Positions 6,414-13,590 of a stretch of DNA of 13,726 nt are shown piece by piece. Numbering within the stretch: position 1 is the stretch's first letter; each line of letters begins with the position of its first letter. This DNA is from Syntrophaceae bacterium UBA2208 (lineage in GTDB: Bacteria; Desulfobacterota; BSN033; UBA1163), in contig DCUS01000103.1 in the NCBI GenBank assembly GCA_002327885.1, forward strand, positions 11,872-25,597. The letters run 5' to 3'. A program made the position numbers and the translations under genes. Under the pieces are notes generated by a model that did not search any database, was not told the origin of the DNA, and saw only the letters and a program-made list of their open reading frames with translations.

Positions 6414-8368
6414 TACGGGACTCCCTCCAATCCATGGACGATCTTACGAATCTCCCCCCGGTTCGGAAGGAAAGGATCTAAAATTAATGCCTTTTTTAAA
6501 TGGTAAAGCGCCTCTGGTTTCTTGCGAAATTCATGCCAGTAGATTTGGCCCAGATTCAGATGGGCCAGGGAGTGATAAGGATTGATCCGAATTTCATATT
6601 CAAATTCTTTAATCGCCTGATCGAATTGTTTCTGAATGCCATAGGCAATGCCCAGAAGATGGTGAACATTCGGGAAGTTGGGGAAGACATGAAGAAATCT
6701 CTTGTAAGCCTCTATCGATTCATCATATTGACCCTTTTCAAAATAGATCTCTCCCAGGGAATAATAGGCCCTGTGAAGGCCAGGGTCTATTTCCAACGCC
6801 TTTTTACCCATTTTGACCGCTTGATCCAGATCGCCCATCTTCTGATAGACGATGCCCAGATTATAGTAGGCATTGGCAAATTTGGGATCAATTTTAAGCG
6901 CATTTTGAGTCCATTGAAGGGCCTGATCATAAACGCCCGCATAGAGATAAGCAAACCCGAGATTGACATACGGTCTTGCCTTTTGAGGAGATTTCTTCAA
7001 ACAATCCTTCCAGAGCTCAATCTCATCGTTCCAGATCTTATTTCTGAAATAAGTTCCCATAAAAAGGAGCGAGATGATAACAAAGAAGATGAGAATCTCG
7101 GTGATGTGAGGTTTTGCTGTTTCTATGTGTGAGATTTTCTCCCGAACTCTCCATTTTTCTATTCCCCTGACGATCAGTAAACTGAAAAGGACGAAGGGTC
7201 CCACCGCTGGGAGATAAAGCCTGTGTTCATATACCATTTCCAGAGGGAAAATGGACGATTCGATCACAAGATTTCCGAAATACCACAAGATAAAATATGA
7301 GAGAACAGGTTTCTTTCTGGCGATCCAGATGCCGTAACCAATCAACCCAGCGATGATTAGAAGAGAAATCAGGGTAGCGGGAGAATCCAGGAATGTTTTG
7401 GATGTTATGAAATCGTAGTCCAGATTGAGGCGAGACGGATGTGGAAAGACAAGGAGGGTCACGTAATGAAGGACAACTCGAAACTGTGTCAGGACCCGTT
7501 CCCCCAGGGTAAAATTCCTCATTTTATACCCTTCCACAATCTCGTTATAATATCTGGGCCCCCAGAGGATGAGTCCCAGAACTCCAAGGACGAAAAGCGT
7601 TCCTGCAATCCAGAAAACAACTTTTCTTCCTCTTGGACTCAGATCTAAATTCTGGAAAAAATAGAATTCATAGAGGGCAATGAAAAGAGGAAGGATAGCC
7701 ACATTCTCTTTTGAAAAAACCCCGAAAAGGTAACTGAGTCCCGCTCCTCCAAAGTAAAAAACCCGGGACGGCCCCACCGCACCCCTTCCCTTAATGTAAA
7801 GGATCATCGTGAGGAGATAAAACATTCCAGCCATGCTGGCCATCCTCTGGACAATATACGTGACGGCTTGAGTTTGGACAGGATGGGAGATAAAAATGAG
7901 GCTTGCCAAGAGAGCGATTTTATATGAAATCGATCCATATCTTTCTCTTAAATAGGGAAGGCGAAAAGTCAGGATGAGAAACCAATAGAGCAGTATCCCT
8001 GTGACAATATGGATGAAAAAATTAACGAGATGGTAGCCGAAAACATCGAACTCTCCAAAATAATAATTGAGGGCCAATGTAAAATAAGAAAAAACTCGAA
8101 TGGACACCTTATAAGTGTTTTTAACAAATTGCTCCAATCGCTCCCAGTTAAAGACTTTAATTTGAACATTCGGGTTGTTCAGGATGTTGGGTCGGTCATC
8201 AAATTGGAAAGGAACGTGAAAGGTATTCGAGTAGGCAACAAAAGCCACTCCAATGATCAAGGCCACGGCAATGAGATGATGATATGGAAAGGATTGTTTT
8301 TTAGGCCCGGCGGCCGAGGAGATTCCTTTCCTTTTGTCTATTTTTTGATTCTTTTTCGGCTTAGACAT
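6413..8368 (-). CDS. TMTC-like polytopic membrane protein with C-terminal TPR repeats
   Basis: A 651-residue putative membrane glycosyltransferase (GT-C type). The first half has about ten hydrophobic segments; the second half (about 463-645) carries five TPR units, such as ANAYYNLGIVYQKMGDLDQA. The first outer loop has FQFDD (D57, D58), a position where GT-C enzymes place catalytic acids. Further motifs resemble eukaryotic TMTC O-mannosyltransferases: HPVQTQAVTYIVQR (162-175; TMTC has HPIHTEAVA), FSKEN (218-222) and EHRLYLPAVG (381-390; TMTC has ER-LYLPSMG). The chosen ATG at 8368 overlaps the upstream stop as ATGTCTAA. An in-frame ATG 39 bases further upstream would overlap that gene by 47 bp and is less likely. 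Such proteins are often misnamed O-GlcNAc transferase, but no GT41 domain is present. Architecture is certain; acceptor and sugar are inferred. Confidence 0.85.
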   Translation of the reverse strand: MSKPKKNQKIDKRKGISSAAGPKKQSFPYHHLIAVALIIGVAFVAYSNTFHVPFQFDDRPNILNNPNVQIKVFNWERLEQFVKNTYKVSIRVFSYFTLALNYYFGEFDVFGYHLVNFFIHIVTGILLYWFLILTFRLPYLRERYGSISYKIALLASLIFISHPVQTQAVTYIVQRMASMAGMFYLLTMILYIKGRGAVGPSRVFYFGGAGLSYLFGVFSKENVAILPLFIALYEFYFFQNLDLSPRGRKVVFWIAGTLFVLGVLGLILWGPRYYNEIVEGYKMRNFTLGERVLTQFRVVLHYVTLLVFPHPSRLNLDYDFITSKTFLDSPATLISLLIIAGLIGYGIWIARKKPVLSYFILWYFGNLVIESSIFPLEMVYEHRLYLPAVGPFVLFSLLIVRGIEKWRVREKISHIETAKPHITEILIFFVIISLLFMGTYFRNKIWNDEIELWKDCLKKSPQKARPYVNLGFAYLYAGVYDQALQWTQNALKIDPKFANAYYNLGIVYQKMGDLDQAVKMGKKALEIDPGLHRAYYSLGEIYFEKGQYDESIEAYKRFLHVFPNFPNVHHLLGIAYGIQKQFDQAIKEFEYEIRINPYHSLAHLNLGQIYWHEFRKKPEALYHLKKALILDPFLPNRGEIRKIVHGLEGVP

Positions 8369-9326
8369 TCTGAATCTTTCTCTCTTGCCCCTTTCGAAAT
8401 CGGGCAATCAAATATACCATCCCAATCAATCCGATTTCAATGAGGGTCATCCAGAGACGGGTGAGGAGTGAAATGACCACCGCCACCGGAGCGACCATCA
8501 TCAATGAGAGAAGGGTGACCAAGACCCCTTCTCTCACCCCCAGCCCGCTGGGGGCAAAGAGGGCGATCAAGCCCAATGTGGTCGAAATGGCAAGCGCCCC
8601 GGTCAAAAATAAAATATATTTTTCAGAGACGGGAGTGATGGAGTCAACGAAGAGATAAAAACCGAACCCTTCCACCACCCAGACAAAAATACAGACAACT
8701 AATATCCAAAGAATGTCAGGATAGGAAATGGTTAAGGAGATCGGATCTCTTTTGAATTTAAGAAGGAAGGTATTTAGTATTTTTTGAAGGACCCGGGGGT
8801 GCAAGAAAATAAAAGCGAAAAGGCATAAAAGAATCAGCCACCAGGATTGTTTTCCAGAATAGAATGGCCCCATCTCCCTGAAAAGAGGAAGAGTACTTAA
8901 AAAGATGAGACCGGCAGCCACCAGGAGGGTAACCGTTTCAAAATAAAGCGCCACCGATATGATTTTCTTCGATTTCCCCTTTGATTCGTAATAGTAGAAA
9001 CGTCCGAGGAGAAGCCAGACTTTTCCCGGGAGGTATTTACCCAATTGCGAAGTGAACCATCCTTCCAATGTCTCGCCCCAGGAAATGGCGATTCCCAATC
9101 TAAGTGTGATAAGATACCAGGCCCAGATTTGTATGAAATAACTGAAAGCAAAAATGAGGGTGGATAATATGAGAGAGAAAGGCCGAAAGGTGAACGAAGC
9201 TTCTTTTACCTGGTTCCAATTCTCCCAGACCATTTTCATCAAAAAAACAAAGATGGAAACGACGATGACCCATTTGATGAAGTCCCTGATATTGAAATTT
9301 CCTGTTTTTTTCTCACCACTTTTCAT
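8361..9326 (-). CDS. YbhN/LPG-synthase-TM-type (flippase-like) membrane protein
   Basis: A 321-residue protein with about eight membrane segments, of the PF03706 family (the membrane half of MprF, also called flippase-like or UPF0104). Diagnostic motifs are SQLGKYLPGKVW (93-104) and FAPSGLGVREG (257-267) in the usual order and spacing. Family members flip or synthesise aminoacylated lipids, and stand-alone forms near glycan genes are thought to move lipid-linked intermediates; transport here is inference. The start chosen is ATG at 9326, which has GAGTGA five bases upstream and lies 5 bp after the methyltransferase stop. A GTG at 9335 would overlap that stop as GTGA but has no usable ribosome site spacing. 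It overlaps the next gene by 8 bp, so the two are translationally coupled. Confidence 0.88.
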   Translation of the reverse strand: MKSGEKKTGNFNIRDFIKWVIVVSIFVFLMKMVWENWNQVKEASFTFRPFSLILSTLIFAFSYFIQIWAWYLITLRLGIAISWGETLEGWFTSQLGKYLPGKVWLLLGRFYYYESKGKSKKIISVALYFETVTLLVAAGLIFLSTLPLFREMGPFYSGKQSWWLILLCLFAFIFLHPRVLQKILNTFLLKFKRDPISLTISYPDILWILVVCIFVWVVEGFGFYLFVDSITPVSEKYILFLTGALAISTTLGLIALFAPSGLGVREGVLVTLLSLMMVAPVAVVISLLTRLWMTLIEIGLIGMVYLIARFRKGQERKIQNV

Positions 9327-9331
9327 GAAGG

Positions 9332-10138
9332 TCACTCTTTTTCATGTCTGGCTATCAGAAAGGCAACCTGGATGGACGGCAACTCAAATTTCCCCAAGAG
9401 GCCATCCAGTAAAGAAATAAATTTGCAAAAAGGCCTCACCACCCCATTGGGTAAAAGATTCCCTGCCAAAGCGAGTGGACCGAAAACCAGGGAGGTCATG
9501 GGCAGGCGCCATTCGGATAAAACTTGCCCCCCCGCCTCTTTGAAAAGTTGTTCAATCTCTCCTGACCTAAAATATCTCCCCTGGGTATCGACCGTGTCTT
9601 TCCGGACCCTTTTCATCAAGAAGGTCAATAACCCAAACCAGGTTTGAAAATAATGACCTGAAAAATGAGGCTCGATGAGAATTAATTTTCCATCCCGCTT
9701 AAGATGAGACAGCAAGTTAGAAATCGCCCGAACCAACTGATCCTGATCCAAATACATGAGGACCGTGACACAGAGGATAAAATCAAACGTCCCTAATTCT
9801 TCGGGAAGATTCTCAACCCCCCCCATCCATGCAGGATGATTTGTATTTTTTTTATACAGGGAGACATAATTTTCACTGATATCTAACCCGATGACATCAA
9901 AATCTGGAAATCTACTAATAATGGGGAATGAAAGTCGCCCATACCCGCACCCGGCGTCCAAAATTCTCTGTTCACCTTTTCCGCCGATGGAATGGAGAAT
10001 TACTTTTTTGTGCCAATCATTCACATGTTCATTGACGACATCGGGGACTCCTTTAAAAAGCACCCCTTTTAGAGAAGTCCCAAAAAGTTGACTTCTTTTC
10101 TCCCAGGCAATTTTATTGGGATCGTCCGAAGGTTTCAG
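9332..10138 (-). CDS. Class I SAM-dependent methyltransferase, start uncertain (CTG or GTG)
   Basis: A methyltransferase with the Rossmann-like SAM fold: motif I ILDAGCGYG, the acidic end of strand 2 in VIGLDIS, and the post-II region FDFILCVTVLMYLDQ with LKRDGKLILIEPHF behind it. In a glycan operon it probably methylates a sugar, a lipid or an assembly intermediate; the substrate is unknown. The first in-frame ATG/GTG/TTG is GTG at 10063 (243 residues), but no spaced ribosome site precedes it. The frame is open and protein-like further upstream (KPSDDPNKIAWEKRSQLFG). The only start-like codon with a good Shine-Dalgarno is CTG at 10138, with GGGAGGAAG at 10147-10155; that choice gives 268 residues and is used here. 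The gene lies 25 bp after the GT4 stop. Confidence 0.85.
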   Translation of the reverse strand: MKPSDDPNKIAWEKRSQLFGTSLKGVLFKGVPDVVNEHVNDWHKKVILHSIGGKGEQRILDAGCGYGRLSFPIISRFPDFDVIGLDISENYVSLYKKNTNHPAWMGGVENLPEELGTFDFILCVTVLMYLDQDQLVRAISNLLSHLKRDGKLILIEPHFSGHYFQTWFGLLTFLMKRVRKDTVDTQGRYFRSGEIEQLFKEAGGQVLSEWRLPMTSLVFGPLALAGNLLPNGVVRPFCKFISLLDGLLGKFELPSIQVAFLIARHEKE

Positions 10139-10146
10139 TTTTTTAT

Positions 10147-10155
10147 CTTCCTCCC
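10147..10155 (-). promoter_or_regulatory. Shine-Dalgarno site supporting a CTG start
   Basis: GGGAGGAAG on the minus strand, in the 25-bp gap after the GT4 stop. It lies eight bases from CTG at 10136-10138, the first codon of the protein-like upstream extension of the methyltransferase. The ATG that overlaps this site (ATG GGA GGA AGA TAA) stops after four codons and cannot start the gene. Confidence 0.5.
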
Positions 10156-10163
10156 ATTCTTTA

Positions 10164-11294
10164 TCAGTTCGCCACCGTTTTTAAAAAGTGGTCCACGCTC
10201 CCTTTGAGGTCAAAAAGGGTGTAGAGTTTCCGGCGACCTTCTCCAAATTCATCTTCTTTTCTTTTCAATTGTTCCAGGATGGCCTCTTTCAGCATTTCAG
10301 GCGAGTCCTTATTCACGACAATCCCAGCCCGATACGATCGAACGAGAGACCCCATGTCTCCGACATCGGTGACAATCAGCCGGCAATTGAGTTGGAGAGC
10401 ATCAGATAGGATCACCGGGATCGATTCGATCCGGGAAGGAAGGACCAGGCTGTGACATTGTTGAAGAAGGGCGGCCATCGTATATGGATCTACCGGTCCT
10501 TGAATCGTGACACTTTCCTTTAACCCGTATTGGATGACCCTTCTCTTCAAATCCCTTTCCAGGGGGCCTGCCCCGAAAAAATGAAACTGGATTTTGGATA
10601 ATCTTTCAAAGTCGATGAGATGAATGGCTTCCAAAAGAAGGTCAGGCCCCTTATGTTTATGATACCTCCCGATAAAAAGATAATGGATTTTATGGGGATC
10701 AAAAGGAAGTTTCGGCAATCCTCTCCTGGGAAGGATTCGGGTCGTGGGAAGAAAAGAGCAAGGTCTGCCGCTGAGTGCGCTGACTTCTTCGGCGAGGGAG
10801 AATCCATCTGCAAAACAATAAGTGCATTGGTTGAGAATCTTTCGGACCCAAAGTTTGAAAAGTGGAAGCCTTCCATAGATCCAGATGTCCGATCCCAAAC
10901 TCCATACGGCCAACGGAACTCCCAAATGCTTTTGAACCTCCATCCCCCAGTGCCCGGCAGGGAGAGTCCACAGGGCCAAAACAAGCTCGACTTTCTTCTG
11001 AAGGCAGTGTTGAAGCAACTGCTTCTTCCCCCTTTGAAGGATAAGGAAGGTCTTCCATAAATCAAGAGGATGATAAGGCCTGAGGGAAGCAAGAGGGGTG
11101 GTCCTGCCAGGCCAGGAGAAGGTGACGACCTCAATGTCATCATCCTGGAGGGAAGGGTTTCCAGTATCCTGGGTAAAAACGGAGACCTCGTTTCCCCGCT
11201 GCACCAATTCTTTTGCAAAATCTCGAGCGAAGACCCCCGCAAAGGAATTTTCGGTTTGGGACGGATAGGAGCTGGTGGCGATGCAGAGCCTCAT
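10164..11294 (-). CDS. Glycosyltransferase family 4 (GT-B fold)
   Basis: A 376-residue GT-B enzyme, expected to act at the cytoplasmic face of the membrane and add a sugar from a nucleotide donor. The N-terminal domain begins MRLCIATSSYPSQ and has the open GVFARDFAKELVQRGNEV helix typical of GT4. The C-terminal donor domain begins YLFIGRYHKHKGPDLLLEA (205-223) and has FFGAGPL (239-245). RIESIPVILSDAL (288-300) is the EX7E donor motif with the second Glu replaced by Asp (E290, D298). The ATG at 11294 follows the aminotransferase stop after one base (TAGCATG). A longer in-frame start at 11351 would overlap that gene by about 55 bp and adds residues that do not fit the family, so it was not used. 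Sugar specificity cannot be read from the sequence. Confidence 0.92.
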   Translation of the reverse strand: MRLCIATSSYPSQTENSFAGVFARDFAKELVQRGNEVSVFTQDTGNPSLQDDDIEVVTFSWPGRTTPLASLRPYHPLDLWKTFLILQRGKKQLLQHCLQKKVELVLALWTLPAGHWGMEVQKHLGVPLAVWSLGSDIWIYGRLPLFKLWVRKILNQCTYCFADGFSLAEEVSALSGRPCSFLPTTRILPRRGLPKLPFDPHKIHYLFIGRYHKHKGPDLLLEAIHLIDFERLSKIQFHFFGAGPLERDLKRRVIQYGLKESVTIQGPVDPYTMAALLQQCHSLVLPSRIESIPVILSDALQLNCRLIVTDVGDMGSLVRSYRAGIVVNKDSPEMLKEAILEQLKRKEDEFGEGRRKLYTLFDLKGSVDHFLKTVAN

Positions 11295-11295
11295 G

Positions 11296-12495
11296 CTATT
11301 TGCGATAATAGGCCAGGATTTTCTTAACGGCCTGAACGACATCCTCAACATCTTGATGGGTCAGCTTTGCTGAAAAGGGCAGGGAAAAGGTCCGGTGAGA
11401 GATAAATTCGGCGCGGGGGAATTGACCCGCCCGGTAACCAAAGGTTTTTTGATAAAAAGGGTGAAGGTGAAGGGCGACATAATGGATTCCCGCTCCGATA
11501 TTTTCTTGATGCAGGGCTTGAAGAAATTCATCCCGGGTGCACCGGACGCGCTCTAATTCGAGGAGGGGGGTATAGAGATGATAAGCATGTCTCTGGTCGG
11601 GTGGCGTGGGAGAAGGCAAAATGAGAGGAAGCTCTTTAAAAGACTGATTGTAGATTTCCCAAATTTCCTCTCTTCTTTGAGCGTGCACCTCCATTTTTTT
11701 TAGCTGATGGATTCCTATCGAGGCATGGATGTCTGTCATATTATATTTGAATCCTGCGGAAACAACCTGATAATGTTTGAACCCCTCATCGGAGAAACGT
11801 TGCCATGCATCCTGAGTCAAGCCATGGAGCGCCAGACTTTTAATCTGGCTTGCCAGATCATCTTGATCGGTCACCACCATCCCGCCCTCGACCGTGGTCA
11901 CGTTTTTTGTGACATAAAAACTGAAACATCCGAGGTCGCCCAGGGTCCCGATGGGTTTCCCTTTATACAAAGACTCGATGGCATGGGCGGCGTCCTCGAT
12001 CACGCGGAGACGGGACGATCTGGCTAAACCCATCAATGCATCCATTTCACAAGGCCTTCCTGCCAGATGGACCGGAATAATTGCCTTTGTATTTTTAGTA
12101 ATCTTTTTCTCCACTTCGACCGGGTCGATATTCATCGTCTTCAATTCCACGTCGGCGAAGACAGGTTTGGCTCCGGCATGCACGATACAATTAGCGGTAG
12201 CGGCAAAGGTTAAGGGCGTCGTAATGACTTCGTGACCGGACTTGATTTTTAAAATAAGAAGCGAAAGGTGAAGGGCTGCCGTGCATGAAGAGACGGCGAT
12301 GGCATGACGACAATTTTTAAATTTTCTAAACATCTCCTCAAATGTTTTTACCTTCGGGCCTGTTCCCACCCAGCCCGATCGCATGCTCTGGGAAACCTCC
12401 GAAATCTCTTCCTCACCGATAGAAGGGCTCCCGAAAACAAGATACTGGGCGCGAACCGGACTTCCACCGGCGACAGCGGGTAAATTCTTCATCAT
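11296..12495 (-). CDS. DegT/DnrJ/EryC1/StrS-type sugar aminotransferase
   Basis: A 399-residue PLP-dependent aminotransferase of the family that converts keto sugars bound to nucleotides into amino sugars (normal length about 370-400). Motifs in order: SGWVGTGPKVKTFEE (40-54), VSSCTAALHLSL (68-79), TTPLTFAATANCIVHAGA (92-109), VIEDAAHAIES (165-175, D168 expected to contact the PLP ring nitrogen), FSFYVTKNVTTVEGGMV (191-207, K197 as Schiff-base lysine) and YNMTDIHASIGIHQL. Both key residues are present. It supplies an amino sugar for the glycan made by this operon; which keto sugar is used is unknown, and no epimerase or dehydratase partner is inside the window. ATG start with GAAGGA upstream, 15 bp after the GT2 stop. 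Confidence 0.95.
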   Translation of the reverse strand: MMKNLPAVAGGSPVRAQYLVFGSPSIGEEEISEVSQSMRSGWVGTGPKVKTFEEMFRKFKNCRHAIAVSSCTAALHLSLLILKIKSGHEVITTPLTFAATANCIVHAGAKPVFADVELKTMNIDPVEVEKKITKNTKAIIPVHLAGRPCEMDALMGLARSSRLRVIEDAAHAIESLYKGKPIGTLGDLGCFSFYVTKNVTTVEGGMVVTDQDDLASQIKSLALHGLTQDAWQRFSDEGFKHYQVVSAGFKYNMTDIHASIGIHQLKKMEVHAQRREEIWEIYNQSFKELPLILPSPTPPDQRHAYHLYTPLLELERVRCTRDEFLQALHQENIGAGIHYVALHLHPFYQKTFGYRAGQFPRAEFISHRTFSLPFSAKLTHQDVEDVVQAVKKILAYYRK

Positions 12496-12510
12496 TTAAT
12501 CCTTCAAAAT

Positions 12511-13458
12511 TCATCTTAGATTTTTGTTGTACTCCATATCAAACCACATGGCAAAAAACAGGGATTGGAGGCCTGATATCGTAAAGAAGGCCGCGAACAG
12601 AGCGCTCGTCGCTGCCACGGAACCGAAGAATATCCTCAACAGGAGAAGATAAAAACCAAAACCAATTCCGACGGGAGTGAGGACAAAACCCAGAAGATAG
12701 AAAAGCACAAGGGGATGGAAATCCCGGATAATATATTTTTCTTTCAGTCTCCACAGGAAGAGTTTTGCGAGCAGGAACGAAATGGTAAAAATCACCTTAT
12801 AGATTTTTATCCCGGAACGTTCTCCGATCCCGTAAACGGGGGTGACGGAGACGTCCTTGACTCTGAATTGATAAACATTCAATTTGACCAACCAGTCATT
12901 CGGCATTCCATACCGTTTATAAACACTGTCTAAATCGACCGTTTTAAGAACATTCAAGGTGACCGCTCCGTAGCCTGACTGGGAATCCGCCACATGCCAA
13001 TACCCGGATGCAATCTTCGTAAGAAAAGAAAGAACAGCATTACCTAAATAGCGGGTTTTGGGGATAATGCTCCAGGCCCTTCCGGTGAAGAGGCGATTCC
13101 CTTTCGTATAGTCCGCTTCTCCTTCGACAAGAGGGTCTAATAATCTTGGAAGGTCTTTCGGATCCATCTGCCCATCCCCTGCCATGACCACGCTGATGAA
13201 GATTTCATTCTCCCGGGCCCATTTGTAGCCTGTTACAATGGCTCCGCCTACCCCCTCATTTTTCGGTTGCCGTAAATAAACGATCCGAGCGTCCTCTCCC
13301 TGGCGGGCTCTCACGACCTCCCCTGTTCGATCATTGCTGGCGTCATCCACTACGATGATATGGTCAATAAAAGACGGGATTGTTTTAAGAACTTTCCCGA
13401 TCAATTTTTCTTCATTATAAGCAGGAACGATGACAGCGACAGTTTGATCTCGATACAT
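12511..13458 (-). CDS. Glycosyltransferase family 2 with C-terminal membrane domain (polyprenyl-phosphate sugar synthase-like)
   Basis: A 315-residue GT-A enzyme and first gene of the minus-strand operon. The catalytic domain shows VPAYNEE (11-17), VVDDASNDRT (36-45), GVGGAIVTGYKWA (69-81), MAGDGQMDPKDLP (92-104, metal/nucleotide site D95, D99) and ADSQSGYGA (157-165). The last 75 residues carry two strong membrane segments (about 249-277 and 282-305). This layout resembles DPM1/GtrB-type enzymes that put a sugar on a polyprenyl phosphate carrier at the inner face of the membrane. ATG start with AAGGAG four bases upstream. The promoter lies about 100 bp upstream and the leader carries a short repeat array and a mini-ORF. 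GT2 is certain; the polyprenyl-phosphate acceptor is inferred from the C-terminal membrane domain and the neighbours. Confidence 0.92.
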   Translation of the reverse strand: MYRDQTVAVIVPAYNEEKLIGKVLKTIPSFIDHIIVVDDASNDRTGEVVRARQGEDARIVYLRQPKNEGVGGAIVTGYKWARENEIFISVVMAGDGQMDPKDLPRLLDPLVEGEADYTKGNRLFTGRAWSIIPKTRYLGNAVLSFLTKIASGYWHVADSQSGYGAVTLNVLKTVDLDSVYKRYGMPNDWLVKLNVYQFRVKDVSVTPVYGIGERSGIKIYKVIFTISFLLAKLFLWRLKEKYIIRDFHPLVLFYLLGFVLTPVGIGFGFYLLLLRIFFGSVAATSALFAAFFTISGLQSLFFAMWFDMEYNKNLR

Positions 13459-13475
13459 ATCACTCCTTAAATCTC

Positions 13476-13544
13476 GTATCCGTATCTTAAACTTTTTTCA
13501 TATTTTCTCCTTTTTTAACGGACACGGGAAACGGGCACGGATAC
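13476..13544 (-). repeat. Degenerate GTNNCC hexamer array with inverted partner in operon leader
   Basis: On the minus strand 13544-13517 reads GTATCC, GTGCCC, GTTTCCC, GTGTCC, GTT: a tandem 6-nt word with one 7-nt unit. The inverted partner ACGGATAC lies about 55 bases further along the leader (13476-13483) and pairs perfectly over 8 bp with GTATCCGT (13537-13544). It resembles the heptamer arrays near nadK in construction but not in word. Confidence 0.65.
13487..13501 (-). CDS. Possible four-codon leader ORF (M-K-K-V)
   Basis: In the leader of the GT2 gene, ATG AAA AAA GTT TAA is preceded by AAGGAG (13507-13512) with a five-base spacer, a near-ideal ribosome site. It lies inside the loop between the two arms of the leader inverted repeat and ends 28 bases before the GT2 start. 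It could be a translated mini-ORF that affects the hairpin or GT2 translation, or be chance. No amino-acid-specific codon run is present. Confidence 0.3.
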   Translation of the reverse strand: MKKV

Positions 13545-13561
13545 ATTTTTAATGAAATCAC

Positions 13562-13590
13562 TGGATATCACATAGATAGGTGGGTGTCAA
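13562..13590 (-). promoter_or_regulatory. Sigma70-type promoter of the glycan operon
   Basis: On the minus strand a perfect -35 box TTGACA (13590-13585) is followed after exactly 17 bp by TATCCA (13567-13562), matching TATAAT at four of six positions including the first two bases. Transcription would start near 13555, giving a leader of about 95 nt before the GT2 ATG. It is the best promoter match noticed in the window and fits the start of the long minus-strand gene series. Confidence 0.6.

Noticed and set aside
6413..8368. O-GlcNAc transferase (GT41) label
   Set aside because: TPRs are C-terminal to a polytopic membrane domain and no GT41 catalytic domain is present.
10547..11242. 231-codon minus-strand frame within the GT4 gene
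   Set aside because: It is an alternative frame of a clear GT4 gene and shows no domain; low-complexity Ser/Pro/Gly-rich content.
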